Shown piece by piece: positions 9,129-17,977 of a stretch of 64,000 nt of DNA. How positions within the stretch are numbered: position 1 is the stretch's first letter; the number at the start of each line of letters is the position of its first letter. The notes under the pieces were generated by a model. It worked only from the letters and a program-made list of their open reading frames with translations, did not search any database and was not told the DNA's origin. This DNA comes from Williamsia muralis (GTDB lineage: Bacteria > Actinomycetota > Actinomycetes > Mycobacteriales > Mycobacteriaceae). The DNA lies in the NCBI RefSeq assembly GCF_002735905.1, contig NZ_PEBD01000012.1, forward strand, positions 62,001 to 126,000, in the 5' to 3' direction. Both the position numbers and the translations under genes were made by a program.

Positions 9129-10787
9129 TCAGACCAGCCACGCCGCGGCGTTCGGTGGGAGCTTCCCGTCGACCAGGGGACTGCTGCTGAGCAGCAGCTC
9201 TCCGGGCGGAAGTCCGATGGGGTCCGGCCCCGCGTTGAGAGCGCACACCAGCTTGCCGAGCGACCGGCGAAACGCCAGGCACCCGGGAGGTGCGCCGTAC
9301 CATTCGATGCTCTCTCCGGCGAACTCCGGACGGGTCTTACGCAGTTCGATCGCCAGCCGATAGAGCGACAGCGTCGACTCCAGATCCTCGAGTTGCGACT
9401 CGACGGTGAGGTTCGACCACTCCGGCGGGATCGGCAACCAGGTCTTGGTGTTGCTGGAGAACGCGAAAGGGGGTGTCTCGCCTTCCCAGGGCAGGGGAAT
9501 TCGGCAGCCGTCTCGACCACGCTCGGTATGGCCGGAACGTTCCCACACCGGATCCTGTAGTGCCTCGTCCGGCAGCTCGGCATTCGGCAACCCGAGTTCG
9601 GCACCGTTGTAGATGAATGCCGCACCCGGCAAGGCGAGCTCGACCAGGATCATCGCGCGTGCGCGGTCGAGCCCGGCGCGCGGATCGGTGTCGTCGGAGT
9701 ACCTGGTGACCTCGCGCTCGACATCGTGGTTCGACAACGTCCACGTGGGTGTGCCGGAGACCGTTGCGACGGCTTCGAGGGAATGTTCGATGGCTTCGCG
9801 GATCTCCTCGGAGTCGAAACCCACCTTTGCCAGGCGGAAGTTGAAGCCGAGGTGGAGCTCGTCAGGGCGCACGTATTCGGCGAATCGGGTGTTGTCCTTC
9901 ACCCAGATCTCGCCGACGGTCATCGCGTCGGGGTAGTCGTCGAGCACTCCGCGGATTTGGCGGTGGATGTCGTGCACACCGTCGTTGTTGAACCGCGGAT
10001 CGTCGTCGTCGTTGGTGAGCAGGCCGAAAGCTTCGTGGTCCATGTCCGGGAGGCCGTCGGGTTTGGCCATGCCGTGTGCCACATCGATCCGGAACCCGTC
10101 CACGCCACGGTCGAGCCAGAACCGCAGCGTGCGCTCGAGGTCGGCGAACACCTCTGGGTTGTCCCAGTTCAAGTCCGGTTGTTCGGGTGCGAACAGATGC
10201 AGATACCACTGTCCGGGCTCGCCGTCGGGTCCCGTGGTGCGTGTCCATGCCGGACCGCCGAAAACGCTGGGCCAGTTGTTGGGCGGCTCGTCGCCGTTTT
10301 CGCCCTTGCCGTCGCGGAAGATGTAGCGTTCGCGCGCCGCGCTCCCGGGCTCGGCGGAGAGGGCTTCGACGAACCAGGCGTGTTGGTCGCTGGTGTGGTT
10401 GGGTACCAGGTCCATGGTGATCTTGATGCCTCGCCCGTGTGCCTCGGCGATGAGCAAATCGAGGGCTTCGAGTCCACCGAACAGTGGGTCGACATCGCGC
10501 GGGTCGGACACGTCGTAACCGTGGTCGGCCATCGGTGACTTCATGACGGGGCTGAGCCAGATGGCGTCGATGCCCAGCAGTTCGAGGTAGCCGAGCTTGT
10601 CGATCACACCGGCCAGATCGCCAACCCCGTCTCCGTTGTTGTCCGAGAACGAGCGCGGATAGATCTGGTAGAAAACCGCGTTCTGCCACCACAGTGGATA
10701 GTCCGACTGCACATGCTGCTGAACCTGGTGTGGCGCACCGGTTTCAGCGGCGGAAAGGTCGTTCTTCACGTCACTCACCCGCATCAT
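9129..10787 (-). CDS. aglA: GH13 alpha-glucosidase
   Basis: The 552-residue protein starts its catalytic domain with WWQNAVFYQIYPRSFSD, the beginning of the GH13 (beta/alpha)8 barrel in oligo-1,6-/alpha-glucosidases. The conserved regions are all visible: DLVPNHTSDQH (126-136), GFRIDVAHG with nucleophile D235, VGEIW with acid/base E293, and LSNHDVE with D355. It should hydrolyse alpha-glucosidic bonds of small maltodextrins or sucrose-like sugars; the exact linkage cannot be read from sequence. There is no signal peptide, so it is cytoplasmic. Two ATG codons are adjacent (10787 and 10784), after a GTGAGG ribosome site. It lies 54 bases downstream of glbO, as in the Rv2471-Rv2470 region. Confidence 0.92.
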   Translation of the reverse strand: MMRVSDVKNDLSAAETGAPHQVQQHVQSDYPLWWQNAVFYQIYPRSFSDNNGDGVGDLAGVIDKLGYLELLGIDAIWLSPVMKSPMADHGYDVSDPRDVDPLFGGLEALDLLIAEAHGRGIKITMDLVPNHTSDQHAWFVEALSAEPGSAARERYIFRDGKGENGDEPPNNWPSVFGGPAWTRTTGPDGEPGQWYLHLFAPEQPDLNWDNPEVFADLERTLRFWLDRGVDGFRIDVAHGMAKPDGLPDMDHEAFGLLTNDDDDPRFNNDGVHDIHRQIRGVLDDYPDAMTVGEIWVKDNTRFAEYVRPDELHLGFNFRLAKVGFDSEEIREAIEHSLEAVATVSGTPTWTLSNHDVEREVTRYSDDTDPRAGLDRARAMILVELALPGAAFIYNGAELGLPNAELPDEALQDPVWERSGHTERGRDGCRIPLPWEGETPPFAFSSNTKTWLPIPPEWSNLTVESQLEDLESTLSLYRLAIELRKTRPEFAGESIEWYGAPPGCLAFRRSLGKLVCALNAGPDPIGLPPGELLLSSSPLVDGKLPPNAAAWLV

Positions 10788-10841
10788 CTTGCCTCACGAT
10801 CGTTGTTTGCCCGCGATCCCGGGGCCGCTCCGCGAGCCAGG

Positions 10842-11294
10842 TCAGATAGGTGTATTCACCATGGACTGGGCCGCCATCTCCATGTACTCGGTGAGCGCCT
10901 GCCGGTGAGGCGGGTCGAGCCGGGTGGAATCGATGGAGGCGATGGCTGTGTGCATGCATCTGAGCCAGGCGTCCCGTTCGAGTGGGCCGACACGGAAGGG
11001 GTTGTGTCGCATCCGCAGCCGGGGATGCCCGCGCTCGTCGGAGTACGTGCGGGGCCCGCCCCAGTACTGGATGAGGAACATACGCATTCGGCGTTCTGCC
11101 GGGCCCAGGTCTTCCTCGGGGTACAGCGGCCGGAGGATCTCGTCGGCTGCCACCTCCCGATAGAAGCGCGCCACGAGGTCGACGAACGTCTGCTCGCCGC
11201 CCACCGCGTCGTAGAACGTGCGGACCGGCTCCGTCTGCGTGGAACCGGCGTCGCCGGCCGGGTCCGTCTGCGATGAATCAGTCACGGGAACCAT
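10842..11294 (-). CDS. glbO: Truncated hemoglobin, group II (trHbO)
   Basis: The 150-residue protein has the haem-pocket residues of mycobacterial trHbO at matching spacing: Tyr B10 (Y45), Tyr CD1 (Y58), proximal His F8 (H97, in RMRHNPF) and Trp G8 (W110). The IQYWGGP motif is also present. Group II globins bind oxygen tightly and are linked to protection from NO and peroxide and to the respiratory chain at the membrane. The N-terminus is about 22 residues longer than the M. tuberculosis protein if ATG 11294 is used. GTG 11285 is an equally possible start; neither has a strong ribosome site. The HNH gene diverges from it. Confidence 0.93.
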   Translation of the reverse strand: MVPVTDSSQTDPAGDAGSTQTEPVRTFYDAVGGEQTFVDLVARFYREVAADEILRPLYPEEDLGPAERRMRMFLIQYWGGPRTYSDERGHPRLRMRHNPFRVGPLERDAWLRCMHTAIASIDSTRLDPPHRQALTEYMEMAAQSMVNTPI

Positions 11295-11349
11295 TGTTCC
11301 AGAGCCGGACCATCATGCGCATATCCCGCGATACGCAGAGTTCACGCAA

Positions 11350-11371
11350 AAGACCAGTTGCAGCTGGTCTT
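11350..11371. promoter_or_regulatory. Inverted repeat between divergent glbO and HNH gene
   Basis: AAGACCAG (11350-11357) and CTGGTCTT (11364-11371) form a perfect 8-base inverted repeat with a 6-base spacer. It is about 56 bases upstream of glbO and 78 bases before the HNH gene, so it could be an operator for either. No T-tract suggests a terminator. The regulator is unknown. Confidence 0.4.
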
Positions 11372-11448
11372 ATTGTCGTGCATTTCTGCCATATCCGTGT
11401 TGAACTGAATCGTTCCCATCGAGGTCGGTTGGTTGGCCGGGAGGTTAG

Positions 11449-12120
11449 ATGTCGCGTACGAAGTCGCAGCGGGAAAAGGTCCACGCGGGGTCTGAACGCG
11501 TGCCCCATCACCCCGGTAACTCGTCTGTGACCACCTTGACGCCTGGGTCTCGCGGCACCTCGGTAGATGCCATCGGCGGGCCGCCTGCGCGGATGAACAC
11601 ACGGTGGGGAAAACACCGGGTACTCCTTCTCAATGCCACCTACGAACCCCTCGCGGCGATCTCGATACGCAGGGCGATAGTCCTGGTGCTGCGCGAACGG
11701 GCCGACGTCATCCACGAGGATGGTGCCGGCCCTCTCATTCATTCGGCAGAGATGGCGCTCGCGGTGCCGTCTGTGATCCGGCTCCGCAACTACGTGCGGG
11801 TGCCGTACCGGGCGGTCGTCCCGATGACCAGAGCAGCATTGATGCAGCGCGATCGATCCCGCTGCGGCTATTGCGGCGGTAAGGCGGACACGATCGACCA
11901 CGTCGTCCCCCGGAGTCGCGGAGGTACCCACACATGGGACAACTGCGTCGCGTGCTGCGCCTCCTGCAACCACAAGAAGGCGGATCGGTTGCTCGGCGAA
12001 CTCGGCTGGACCCTCAAGGCAACTCTGAGCGCACCCAAGGGGCGCCATTGGCGTCTTCTCGCCACCGTCAAGGACTTCGACCCCGCATGGTCGCGGTACC
12101 TCGACTCGGGTGCCGCGTAG
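11449..12120 (+). CDS. HNH endonuclease domain protein (Rv2469c-like)
   Basis: The 223-residue protein has a C-terminal HNH nuclease fold. It shows C139-x2-C142 (CGYC), DHVVPRSRGG with the catalytic H151, N165 in WDNC, and C170-x2-C173 followed by NHKK. These cysteines form the structural zinc site. The upstream part contains the conserved RVLLLNATYEPLAAIS segment of this actinobacterial family. A strong GGGAGG site lies 5 bases before ATG 11449. The biological substrate is not known; no methylase or phage gene lies nearby, and the conserved position next to glbO and pepN argues for a housekeeping role. Confidence 0.88.
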   Translation: MSRTKSQREKVHAGSERVPHHPGNSSVTTLTPGSRGTSVDAIGGPPARMNTRWGKHRVLLLNATYEPLAAISIRRAIVLVLRERADVIHEDGAGPLIHSAEMALAVPSVIRLRNYVRVPYRAVVPMTRAALMQRDRSRCGYCGGKADTIDHVVPRSRGGTHTWDNCVACCASCNHKKADRLLGELGWTLKATLSAPKGRHWRLLATVKDFDPAWSRYLDSGAA

Positions 12121-12210
12121 GAGTCCGACGCGCCACCGCGACCTCGGCGAGGCGTCCGTGAGCGGCGTCCGCTAAGTTCTCAGATGAAAGACGACTGCTG
12201 AAGGGCGGAT

Positions 12211-12465
12211 GTGGTGGAAGACCTGATTGTGGCGATCGGTTTACCGGTCGTCATCCTCACTGTGATCTCGGTTGTGCTGGTGGTCGGTGCGATGACCCTC
12301 ACTTTTGGCGTCAAGTACCCGAAGGTGCAGCCCTACACGATCGACCAGAAGTGGGAGCACGAACCGCTGCTGTTCAGCGCCACCGACGTCACACCGGTTG
12401 CGCCCGGGTACCACGGGCATGGACACGACGATCTGATCGGAGGCTCGGCAAGTGGCAAGTGGTGA
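12211..12465 (+). CDS. Small one-helix membrane protein, probable cytochrome aa3 oxidase subunit CtaJ
   Basis: This 84-residue protein starts at GTG 12211 (AAGGGCGG upstream). It has one N-terminal membrane helix (residues about 5-32) and a soluble tail with the motif YTIDQKWEHEPLLFSATD followed by a His-rich stretch. Size, topology and position (next to a DUF5130 gene, between the HNH gene and pepN) match the accessory oxidase subunit CtaJ reported in the mycobacterial bcc-aa3 supercomplex. That identification rests on recalled gene order rather than an alignment. The next gene's start lies inside this one, so the pair is co-translated. Confidence 0.65.
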   Translation: MVEDLIVAIGLPVVILTVISVVLVVGAMTLTFGVKYPKVQPYTIDQKWEHEPLLFSATDVTPVAPGYHGHGHDDLIGGSASGKW

Positions 12466-12925
12466 AATCGTAAGGGCGAACATCGACCCTGACACCCTCC
12501 CCATGGGTGCCACGGTGACCGGTAGCGGGCGCGTCTCGGCTGCCCGGTTCCCCGGCGCCGCGCCGGCCACGCCGCCGTTTCGGCGTGACGAACTGATTGC
12601 GCTCGACGATGCACTGTCCGACGCCACGGATCGGACGGGCATCCGTTTCTCGATCTACATCGGCGACCTCGGACCCGACGCGTTCGCAGGCGCGTCGGCG
12701 GTGCTGCCGAGCGTGCCCGAACCCGAACACGCAGCGTTGATCGCGGTCTCGCCGAACACCAAGGATGTTGTGGTCGTCTCCGGCCGGGAAGTCGCTCCGC
12801 GGCTCAACGACCGGGTTGCTCAGCTGGGCGTGACCGCCGCGATCGCAGGTATCCGCGCGGGCGATCTCGTCGACGGATTGATCTCGGCGATACGAGTCAT
12901 CGCTTCGGCGGTCACCATCCGCTGA
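12452..12925 (+). CDS. DUF5130 family protein, probable respiratory supercomplex factor (PRSAF1-like)
   Basis: The GTG start at 12452 overlaps the upstream gene by 14 bases and has CGGAGG 8 bases before it. The 157-residue product contains the block TGIRFSIYIGDLGPDAFAG then HAALIAVSPNTKDVVVVSG, like TPM/DUF5130 proteins (Rv2468c type), and ends in a hydrophobic helix (DLVDGLISAIRVIASAVTI). In mycobacteria a protein of this type associates with the cytochrome bcc-aa3 supercomplex. Co-translation with the CtaJ-like gene supports that role. No enzymatic motif is visible. Confidence 0.65.
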   Translation: MASGEIVRANIDPDTLPMGATVTGSGRVSAARFPGAAPATPPFRRDELIALDDALSDATDRTGIRFSIYIGDLGPDAFAGASAVLPSVPEPEHAALIAVSPNTKDVVVVSGREVAPRLNDRVAQLGVTAAIAGIRAGDLVDGLISAIRVIASAVTIR

Positions 12926-12937
12926 TCTGATACCTAC

Positions 12938-12976
12938 ACAAGGGCGGGGCAACCACTGTGGTTGCCCCGCCCTTGT
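12938..12976. terminator. Bidirectional terminator hairpin between DUF5130 gene and pepN
   Basis: A perfect 19-base inverted repeat has arms at 12938-12956 (starting ACAAGGGCGGGG) and 12958-12976, with a single central base. It lies 13 bases after the plus-strand stop and 23 bases beyond the pepN stop. Each flank has only a short T/A stretch, but its position between convergent genes makes a shared terminator the natural reading. Confidence 0.85.
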
Positions 12977-12998
12977 TATGTCTGGCCTGTGTGCCGTC

Positions 12999-15566
12999 TC
13001 AGCTCTTGTCGAACTCCCGTGCGCGCAGGGCACGGGCCACGGTGTCGCGGCCTTCGGAGATCAGTCGACGCAGGGCCGGGGGATGGTCAGCGGACAACAA
13101 CTCGTCGGCCAGTGCCAACCCGTTCTCGTCGGCGGCCCAGTTGGGGTACAGCCCGACAACCACCGTCTGGGCTACCTCACTGGAGCGCCGTTGCCACACC
13201 TGCGGGACCGCCTCGAAGTACTTCTGGGTGTACGGCTCAAGCAACTCACCCTGCCCCGGACGCACGAAGCCGGCGATCACGGACCGACCCAGAGTGTTCG
13301 AGAGGGTGTCGTCCTCGACCGCCTTGGACCAGGCGTCGGCCTTCGCCTCGGCGAGGGGACGGGCTGCCCGGGCCTTGGCAGCCTGCCGGCCGCCCGCCGA
13401 GGTGTTGTCTCGTTCGAATTCCGCATCGATGACAGGTGTTGTCGACGGATCGGTGTCGATGGCACCGGCGGTGGCCAAGGCGTTCACGATCGACCAGCGC
13501 AGGTCGGTGTCGACGGTGAGACCGGGTAGCCCTTGATCGGCGGGGTCCGAGTCGAGAAGCGACTGCACGATCTCCGCCTGTCCGGGCCCCAGGACGCCAG
13601 AGAGCAGCGTGTTGACGAAGGCCAATTGATGGTCCGAGCCCGGTTCGGCAGCGCGCGCGAGTTCCAGCAGCCGCGCGCTGAAACCCGGCCAGCCTTCCGA
13701 CTTCGCCCAGTGCGGGTCCGCGTAGGCGTCGATCGCGGTCTGCGCCTGCAACAGGACTCGTTGCACCACACCGATTTCGGTCTCCGAGCCGATACCCTCC
13801 TGGACCAGGGCCACGAACTCGCGTGCCCGCATCTCCGCCTGGCGAGTCATCTCCCACGCTGCCGACCAGACGAGTGTGCGCGGCATCGATTCACTGATGT
13901 CGCCCAATCGGCTGGTGGCCGTCGCCAGTGAGTCGGGATCCAGCCGCACCGAGCAGTACGTGAGATCGTCGTCGTTGAGCAGGATCAGCCGGCCGCGATC
14001 AACGCCGACGAGGTCGTCGACCGCCGTGCGGCCACCCTCGACATCGAGTTCCACTCGTTTGGTCCGGACCAGCTTTCCGTCGACGTCGTCATAGATGCCG
14101 ACGGCCAGTCGGTGCGTGCGGGTCTCGCCGGCGCCCGGCGCGGCGCCATCCTGGATGATCTCGAAGCGGGTGAATGCGCCGGCATCGTCGAGGTCGAAGT
14201 CGGGCCGCATCACGTTGATGCCGGTGGTCTTCAACCACTGCGATCCCCAGTCCGAAAGGTCACGGCCAGAAGACTTCTCGAGTGCCCCGAGAAGATCACC
14301 GAATGTCGCGTTCCCGAACTTGTGGGCCTGGAAATAGTCGCGGAGACCGGCGAGGAAGTGGTCGAGGCCGACGTACGCGACAAGCTGCTTGAGTACCGAA
14401 GCGCCTTTGGCGTAGGTGATTCCGTCGAAGTTCACCTCGACGGCGGCGATGTCGGGGATGTCGGCTGCCACCGGGTGTGTCGACGGCAATTGATCCTGTC
14501 GATACGCCCACGACTTCTCGACGTTGGCGAACGTGGTCCAGGCGTTCTTGTACTCGGTCGCCTCGGATTGGCACAGCACCGAGGCAAATGTTGCGAACGA
14601 TTCGTTGAGCCACAAGTCATCCCACCACTGCATGGTGACGAGATCGCCGAACCACATGTGGGCCATCTCGTGCAGCACGGTCTCGGCGCGCCGCTCGTAC
14701 AGATACTTCGTGACCTTCGAACGAAAGACATAATCCTCGAGGAACGTGACTGCGCCCGCATTCTCCATCGCGCCCGCGTTGAACTCGGGAACGAAGAGCT
14801 GGTCATACTTGCCGAATGCGTAAGGGATGCCGAAGTTCTTGTGATAGAACTCGAATCCTTGTTTGGTCTCGGTGAACAGTCGCCCGGAATCCATGAACTC
14901 GGCCAGCGACGATCGGCAGAAGATCCCGAGGTCGATGGTGCCGTGCTCATCGGTGTACGAGTCGGTCCACTGCGCATAGGGGCCCGCGATGAGAGCCACC
15001 AGGTACGTGCTCAGCAGGGGTGTCGTGGCGAAAGTGTGCCTGCCGGGCGTTGTCTCGGTACCCGCGCCGTTGGAGATCACCTTCCAGTCCGCGGGCGCGG
15101 TCACCGACACGTCGAACGTTGCCTTCATGTCCGGCTGATCGAAGCACGCGAACATGCGTTTGGCGTCGGCCGTCTCGAACTGTGAGTAGAGGTATACGGA
15201 GTCGTCGGTGGGGTCGACGAATCGGTGCAGACCCTCCCCGGTGTGTGAATAGACACAGTCGGCCACGACCTCGAGTGTGTTCTGTTCCGCCAGTTGGGCG
15301 AGCGCCAGCCCGTCCTCTTCGGTGTAGGCCGACAGGTCCACCGGCTCCCCGTTGAGCGTGGCGCTGTACACCTTCTCGGCGATGAGGTCGACAAACGACG
15401 ACGACCCGGGTTCGGCCGAGAACGCGATGGTGACCGATGAACGGAACGTCTTCTCGCCTGGTTTGCCCGATCCGTCCGTGAGGTCGAGGTCGATCGCGTA
15501 GTTGGAGACCGAGATGTTCGCCGAGCGCTCGCTCGCAAGATCACGGGTCAAGTTTGGTGCCGCCAC
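12999..15566 (-). CDS. pepN: Aminopeptidase N (M1 family)
   Basis: The 855-residue zinc aminopeptidase shows the substrate-anchoring GAMEN motif at 265-269. The zinc site is HEMAH (H299, E300, H303), with the third ligand E322 in LNESFAT, exactly 18 residues on. The C-terminal ERAP1-like helical domain is complete. It removes N-terminal residues from peptides in the cytoplasm and would act downstream of the Clp proteases encoded later in the window. The start is GTG 15566, with GCGAGG upstream. It matches Rv2467 in order. Confidence 0.95.
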   Translation of the reverse strand: MAAPNLTRDLASERSANISVSNYAIDLDLTDGSGKPGEKTFRSSVTIAFSAEPGSSSFVDLIAEKVYSATLNGEPVDLSAYTEEDGLALAQLAEQNTLEVVADCVYSHTGEGLHRFVDPTDDSVYLYSQFETADAKRMFACFDQPDMKATFDVSVTAPADWKVISNGAGTETTPGRHTFATTPLLSTYLVALIAGPYAQWTDSYTDEHGTIDLGIFCRSSLAEFMDSGRLFTETKQGFEFYHKNFGIPYAFGKYDQLFVPEFNAGAMENAGAVTFLEDYVFRSKVTKYLYERRAETVLHEMAHMWFGDLVTMQWWDDLWLNESFATFASVLCQSEATEYKNAWTTFANVEKSWAYRQDQLPSTHPVAADIPDIAAVEVNFDGITYAKGASVLKQLVAYVGLDHFLAGLRDYFQAHKFGNATFGDLLGALEKSSGRDLSDWGSQWLKTTGINVMRPDFDLDDAGAFTRFEIIQDGAAPGAGETRTHRLAVGIYDDVDGKLVRTKRVELDVEGGRTAVDDLVGVDRGRLILLNDDDLTYCSVRLDPDSLATATSRLGDISESMPRTLVWSAAWEMTRQAEMRAREFVALVQEGIGSETEIGVVQRVLLQAQTAIDAYADPHWAKSEGWPGFSARLLELARAAEPGSDHQLAFVNTLLSGVLGPGQAEIVQSLLDSDPADQGLPGLTVDTDLRWSIVNALATAGAIDTDPSTTPVIDAEFERDNTSAGGRQAAKARAARPLAEAKADAWSKAVEDDTLSNTLGRSVIAGFVRPGQGELLEPYTQKYFEAVPQVWQRRSSEVAQTVVVGLYPNWAADENGLALADELLSADHPPALRRLISEGRDTVARALRAREFDKS

Positions 15567-15699
15567 GTTGCCTCGCCTTTCCGATTGCCATTTGTGTACT
15601 CACCCACCGTATGGCCTGTCCCTACGGGGGCGCGCGACCACGGGCGGGAATGCAGGCGGACGCCGGTTGTTGTCACCTGCAGGTGGTTAATCTGCTGAC

Positions 15700-15737
15700 G
15701 AACCGACTGTCCCCGGATGAACCGACTGTCCCCGGAT
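15700..15737. repeat. Perfect 19-base tandem duplication before the DsbA-like gene
   Basis: The unit GAACCGACTGTCCCCGGAT occurs at 15700-15718 and is repeated without change at 15719-15737. It abuts the AAGGAG ribosome site (15739-15744) of the next gene. Exact identity suggests a recent slippage duplication, which lengthens the leader. Confidence 0.9.
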
Positions 15738-15754
15738 GAAGGAGTGATCTGCGC

Positions 15755-16366
15755 ATGACCGACTCGATTGATCGTGTTGATTTCTGGTTCGACCCGTTGT
15801 GCCCCTGGTGCTGGATCACCTCGCGCTGGATCCTCGAGGTGGAGAAGGTTCGCACCATCGAGACCAGTTTCCACATCATGAGTCTGGCGGTGCTGAACGA
15901 GGGCAAGGACATTCCCGATGAGTACCGCGAGGGGCTCAAACAGGCGTGGCGTCCCGTGCGGGTGATCGCCGCGGCACAGGCCGAGCGCGGCGACGAGATC
16001 CTGGCTCCGCTGTACACCGCGATGGGGACACTGATCCACAACAAGGGCAACAAGGACTTCGATTCCGTGATCGCCGAATCGCTGGCCGAGGTGGGCCTTC
16101 CCGCGGAATTGGCGGCGGCCGCCGACGAGACGACCTTCGACGACGCGATCCGTAAGAGTCATCACGCCGGCATGGACAAGGTGGGAGACGACGTGGGAAC
16201 ACCGACGATCCACATCAACGATGTCGCCTTCTTCGGCCCGGTACTCTCGCGGATCCCCAGAGGGGAAGATGCGGGCAGGGTGTGGGACGGCGCGGTGGCG
16301 CTCTCGAGCTACCCGCACTTCTTCGAACTCAAGCGCAGCAGGAACGAAGACCCTCAGTTCGACTGA
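15755..16366 (+). CDS. DsbA-fold reductase, Rv2466c-like mycothiol-dependent
   Basis: The 203-residue thioredoxin/DsbA-fold protein has the active site C16-P-W-C19 (PLCPWCW) near its start and the cis-proline segment GTPTIHIN. Overall pattern ([34 protein letters not shown]) matches Rv2466c, a mycothiol-using oxidoreductase with nitroreductase-type prodrug activation and a role in oxidative stress. There is no signal peptide, so it acts in the cytoplasm. AAGGAG is 10 bases before ATG. The last 13 bases overlap the convergent M48 protease gene. It lies between pepN and rpiB as in M. tuberculosis, apart from the extra protease. Confidence 0.9.
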   Translation: MTDSIDRVDFWFDPLCPWCWITSRWILEVEKVRTIETSFHIMSLAVLNEGKDIPDEYREGLKQAWRPVRVIAAAQAERGDEILAPLYTAMGTLIHNKGNKDFDSVIAESLAEVGLPAELAAAADETTFDDAIRKSHHAGMDKVGDDVGTPTIHINDVAFFGPVLSRIPRGEDAGRVWDGAVALSSYPHFFELKRSRNEDPQFD

Positions 16367-17391
16367 GGCGCAGGTCCCTCCTGGCGGGGCTGTTGGTCGA
16401 TGTCGTCCTTCGGGGGGCCGGCCGGCGGCCCCGCCGGTGTGTGGAATGGGGGATGGCCAGGGGGACCTTGCAGCACGGGAGGCTGCGGTCCGGGCGGTGG
16501 CAGCACCTGAACATGTCCGCTGCCGATGCCCCGGACGAGATGTTTCGGACGAAAGAACATTCGGCCGGGCGCGGTCCGGTTTCGCAGGGCGGCGGCACGC
16601 CAGGTGAGCACGGGATGACTGGAGCGCAGATTCGTCAGCCAGGTGAAGAACCCTTTCTCGTGGGTGGCCCGGTCGGCGAACTCGTCGAAGTCCACCGAGG
16701 TCAGCATGTACTTGCCCGCGGCGAGCACGCCGATCGCGCCTGGCGAACCCGATGGCTGGTTGTAATACCCGTGGTTGTCGGCCGTGTACTCCATCGATCT
16801 CGACAGGGCCTGCCCGAGGACCGGGATGTTCATCCCCACGATCGACCCGAGTTGACGCCAGTAGGACACGTGGCCTGCGGCGATGTGCCCGACCTCGTGG
16901 CCGATGATGAAGCGCAGCGATTCGGGGCTGCGGGCCTGACCGCCGATCTCGAAAAGATCTGAGTACACCACCACGAAGCGCCGGAAACCATGACCGGACG
17001 CGTAGGCGTTGATGGTTCCGTTTCCCAGGACCACATAAGCGTCGGGTACGTGTTCGAGCCCGAAGCGACGTGCGGCGTCGACCACCATCTGGTACCCCTC
17101 CGGGAACTGGGTGGGGCTCATCTTCACCCCGTTGACGCGCGGCATCGCGTACGTGAGGCCACGGATCAGATACAGCAACAGCGGTGCGACGAGGATCAGG
17201 ATGAACCAGGTGTCGAGTGAACCGCTGGCCACGAGCACGACACCGATCACGTAGGCGCCCACACCGATCACGAGGATGAGGACCAGCATCGGGATCTCCC
17301 ACGGATGGCGCCGGGGCTGACCGGCGTATGGCGCGGGCGCCAGCCAGTGCGTGACGGGCTGCGGCGGCGCCGGAAACTGCGGTGGATACAC
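16354..17391 (-). CDS. Membrane-bound M48 family zinc metallopeptidase
   Basis: The 345-residue protein has a proline-rich start, two membrane helices (about 33-55 and 60-80) and an M48 peptidase domain. The zinc motif is HEVGH (H165, E166, H169) and the third ligand is E201 in MEYTAD. The C-terminal 60 residues are a Pro/Gly-rich tail. M48 (HtpX-like) enzymes remove damaged membrane proteins; this subgroup's substrate is unknown. It is read from the minus strand, overlaps the 3' end of the reductase gene and diverges from rpiB. I do not know it at this position in M. tuberculosis, so it is probably an insertion relative to that order. Confidence 0.88.
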   Translation of the reverse strand: MYPPQFPAPPQPVTHWLAPAPYAGQPRRHPWEIPMLVLILVIGVGAYVIGVVLVASGSLDTWFILILVAPLLLYLIRGLTYAMPRVNGVKMSPTQFPEGYQMVVDAARRFGLEHVPDAYVVLGNGTINAYASGHGFRRFVVVYSDLFEIGGQARSPESLRFIIGHEVGHIAAGHVSYWRQLGSIVGMNIPVLGQALSRSMEYTADNHGYYNQPSGSPGAIGVLAAGKYMLTSVDFDEFADRATHEKGFFTWLTNLRSSHPVLTWRAAALRNRTAPGRMFFRPKHLVRGIGSGHVQVLPPPGPQPPVLQGPPGHPPFHTPAGPPAGPPKDDIDQQPRQEGPAPQSN

Positions 17392-17437
17392 GAGACCAAT
17401 CTAGGGGAATGCGGCCCGTGCGACGGTGACCGTGAAT

Positions 17438-17459
17438 GATCTGTGGTCGGGCACAGATC
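17438..17459. promoter_or_regulatory. Inverted repeat between divergent M48 protease and rpiB
   Basis: GATCTGTG (17438-17445) and CACAGATC (17452-17459) are perfect 8-base arms around a 6-base spacer. The site is 30 bases before the rpiB ATG and 47 bases upstream of the protease gene. Its dyad form and spacing resemble an operator for a dimeric repressor or activator; the protein is unknown. Confidence 0.45.
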
Positions 17460-17488
17460 CGGTGGTGGACTCTGACAGACTGTTCGCC

Positions 17489-17962
17489 ATGCGCGTGTAT
17501 CTAGGTGGCGACCATGCCGGCTTCGAACTCAAAGGCCAGATCTCTGAACACCTGACGTCCGGTGGGCACGAGGTGATCGACTGCGGGGCGCACGAATACG
17601 ACGCCGTCGACGACTACCCGGCGTTCTGCGTGGAGGCCGCCCGCCGCACCGTCGCAGACGAGGGGAGCCTCGGCATCGTCCTCGGCGGCAGTGGCAACGG
17701 CGAGCAGATCGCGGCGAACAAGGTTCCCGGTGCCCGATGTGCGCTCGCCTGGAGCGTGGAGACCGCCCAGCTGGCGCGGCAGCACAACAACGCTCAGCTG
17801 ATCGGCATCGGCGGCCGCATGCACAGCAAAGAAGAGGCCTTGGCGATCGTGGATGCTTTCGTCACCACGGAGTGGTCCGGCGAAGAACGTCATCAGCGAC
17901 GGATCGACATCCTCTCCGAATACGAGCGCACCGGCACCCCACCGGCCCTGCCTGCCGACTGA
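17489..17962 (+). CDS. rpiB: Ribose-5-phosphate isomerase B
   Basis: Starting at ATG 17489 the 157-residue protein begins MRVYLGGDHAGFELK, as RpiB/LacAB enzymes do; an in-frame upstream ATG (17426) would add 21 unconserved residues. It interconverts ribose-5-phosphate and ribulose-5-phosphate in the pentose phosphate pathway. The active-site loop reads GGSGNGEQIAANK, with Glu (E72) where many bacterial RpiB proteins have Cys; this is the mycobacterial-type variant. HNNAQLIGIGGR is also conserved. It is followed 15 bases later by nei2, as in Rv2465c-Rv2464c. Confidence 0.95.
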   Translation: MRVYLGGDHAGFELKGQISEHLTSGGHEVIDCGAHEYDAVDDYPAFCVEAARRTVADEGSLGIVLGGSGNGEQIAANKVPGARCALAWSVETAQLARQHNNAQLIGIGGRMHSKEEALAIVDAFVTTEWSGEERHQRRIDILSEYERTGTPPALPAD

Positions 17963-17977
17963 CCGCAGGGGCGGGCC

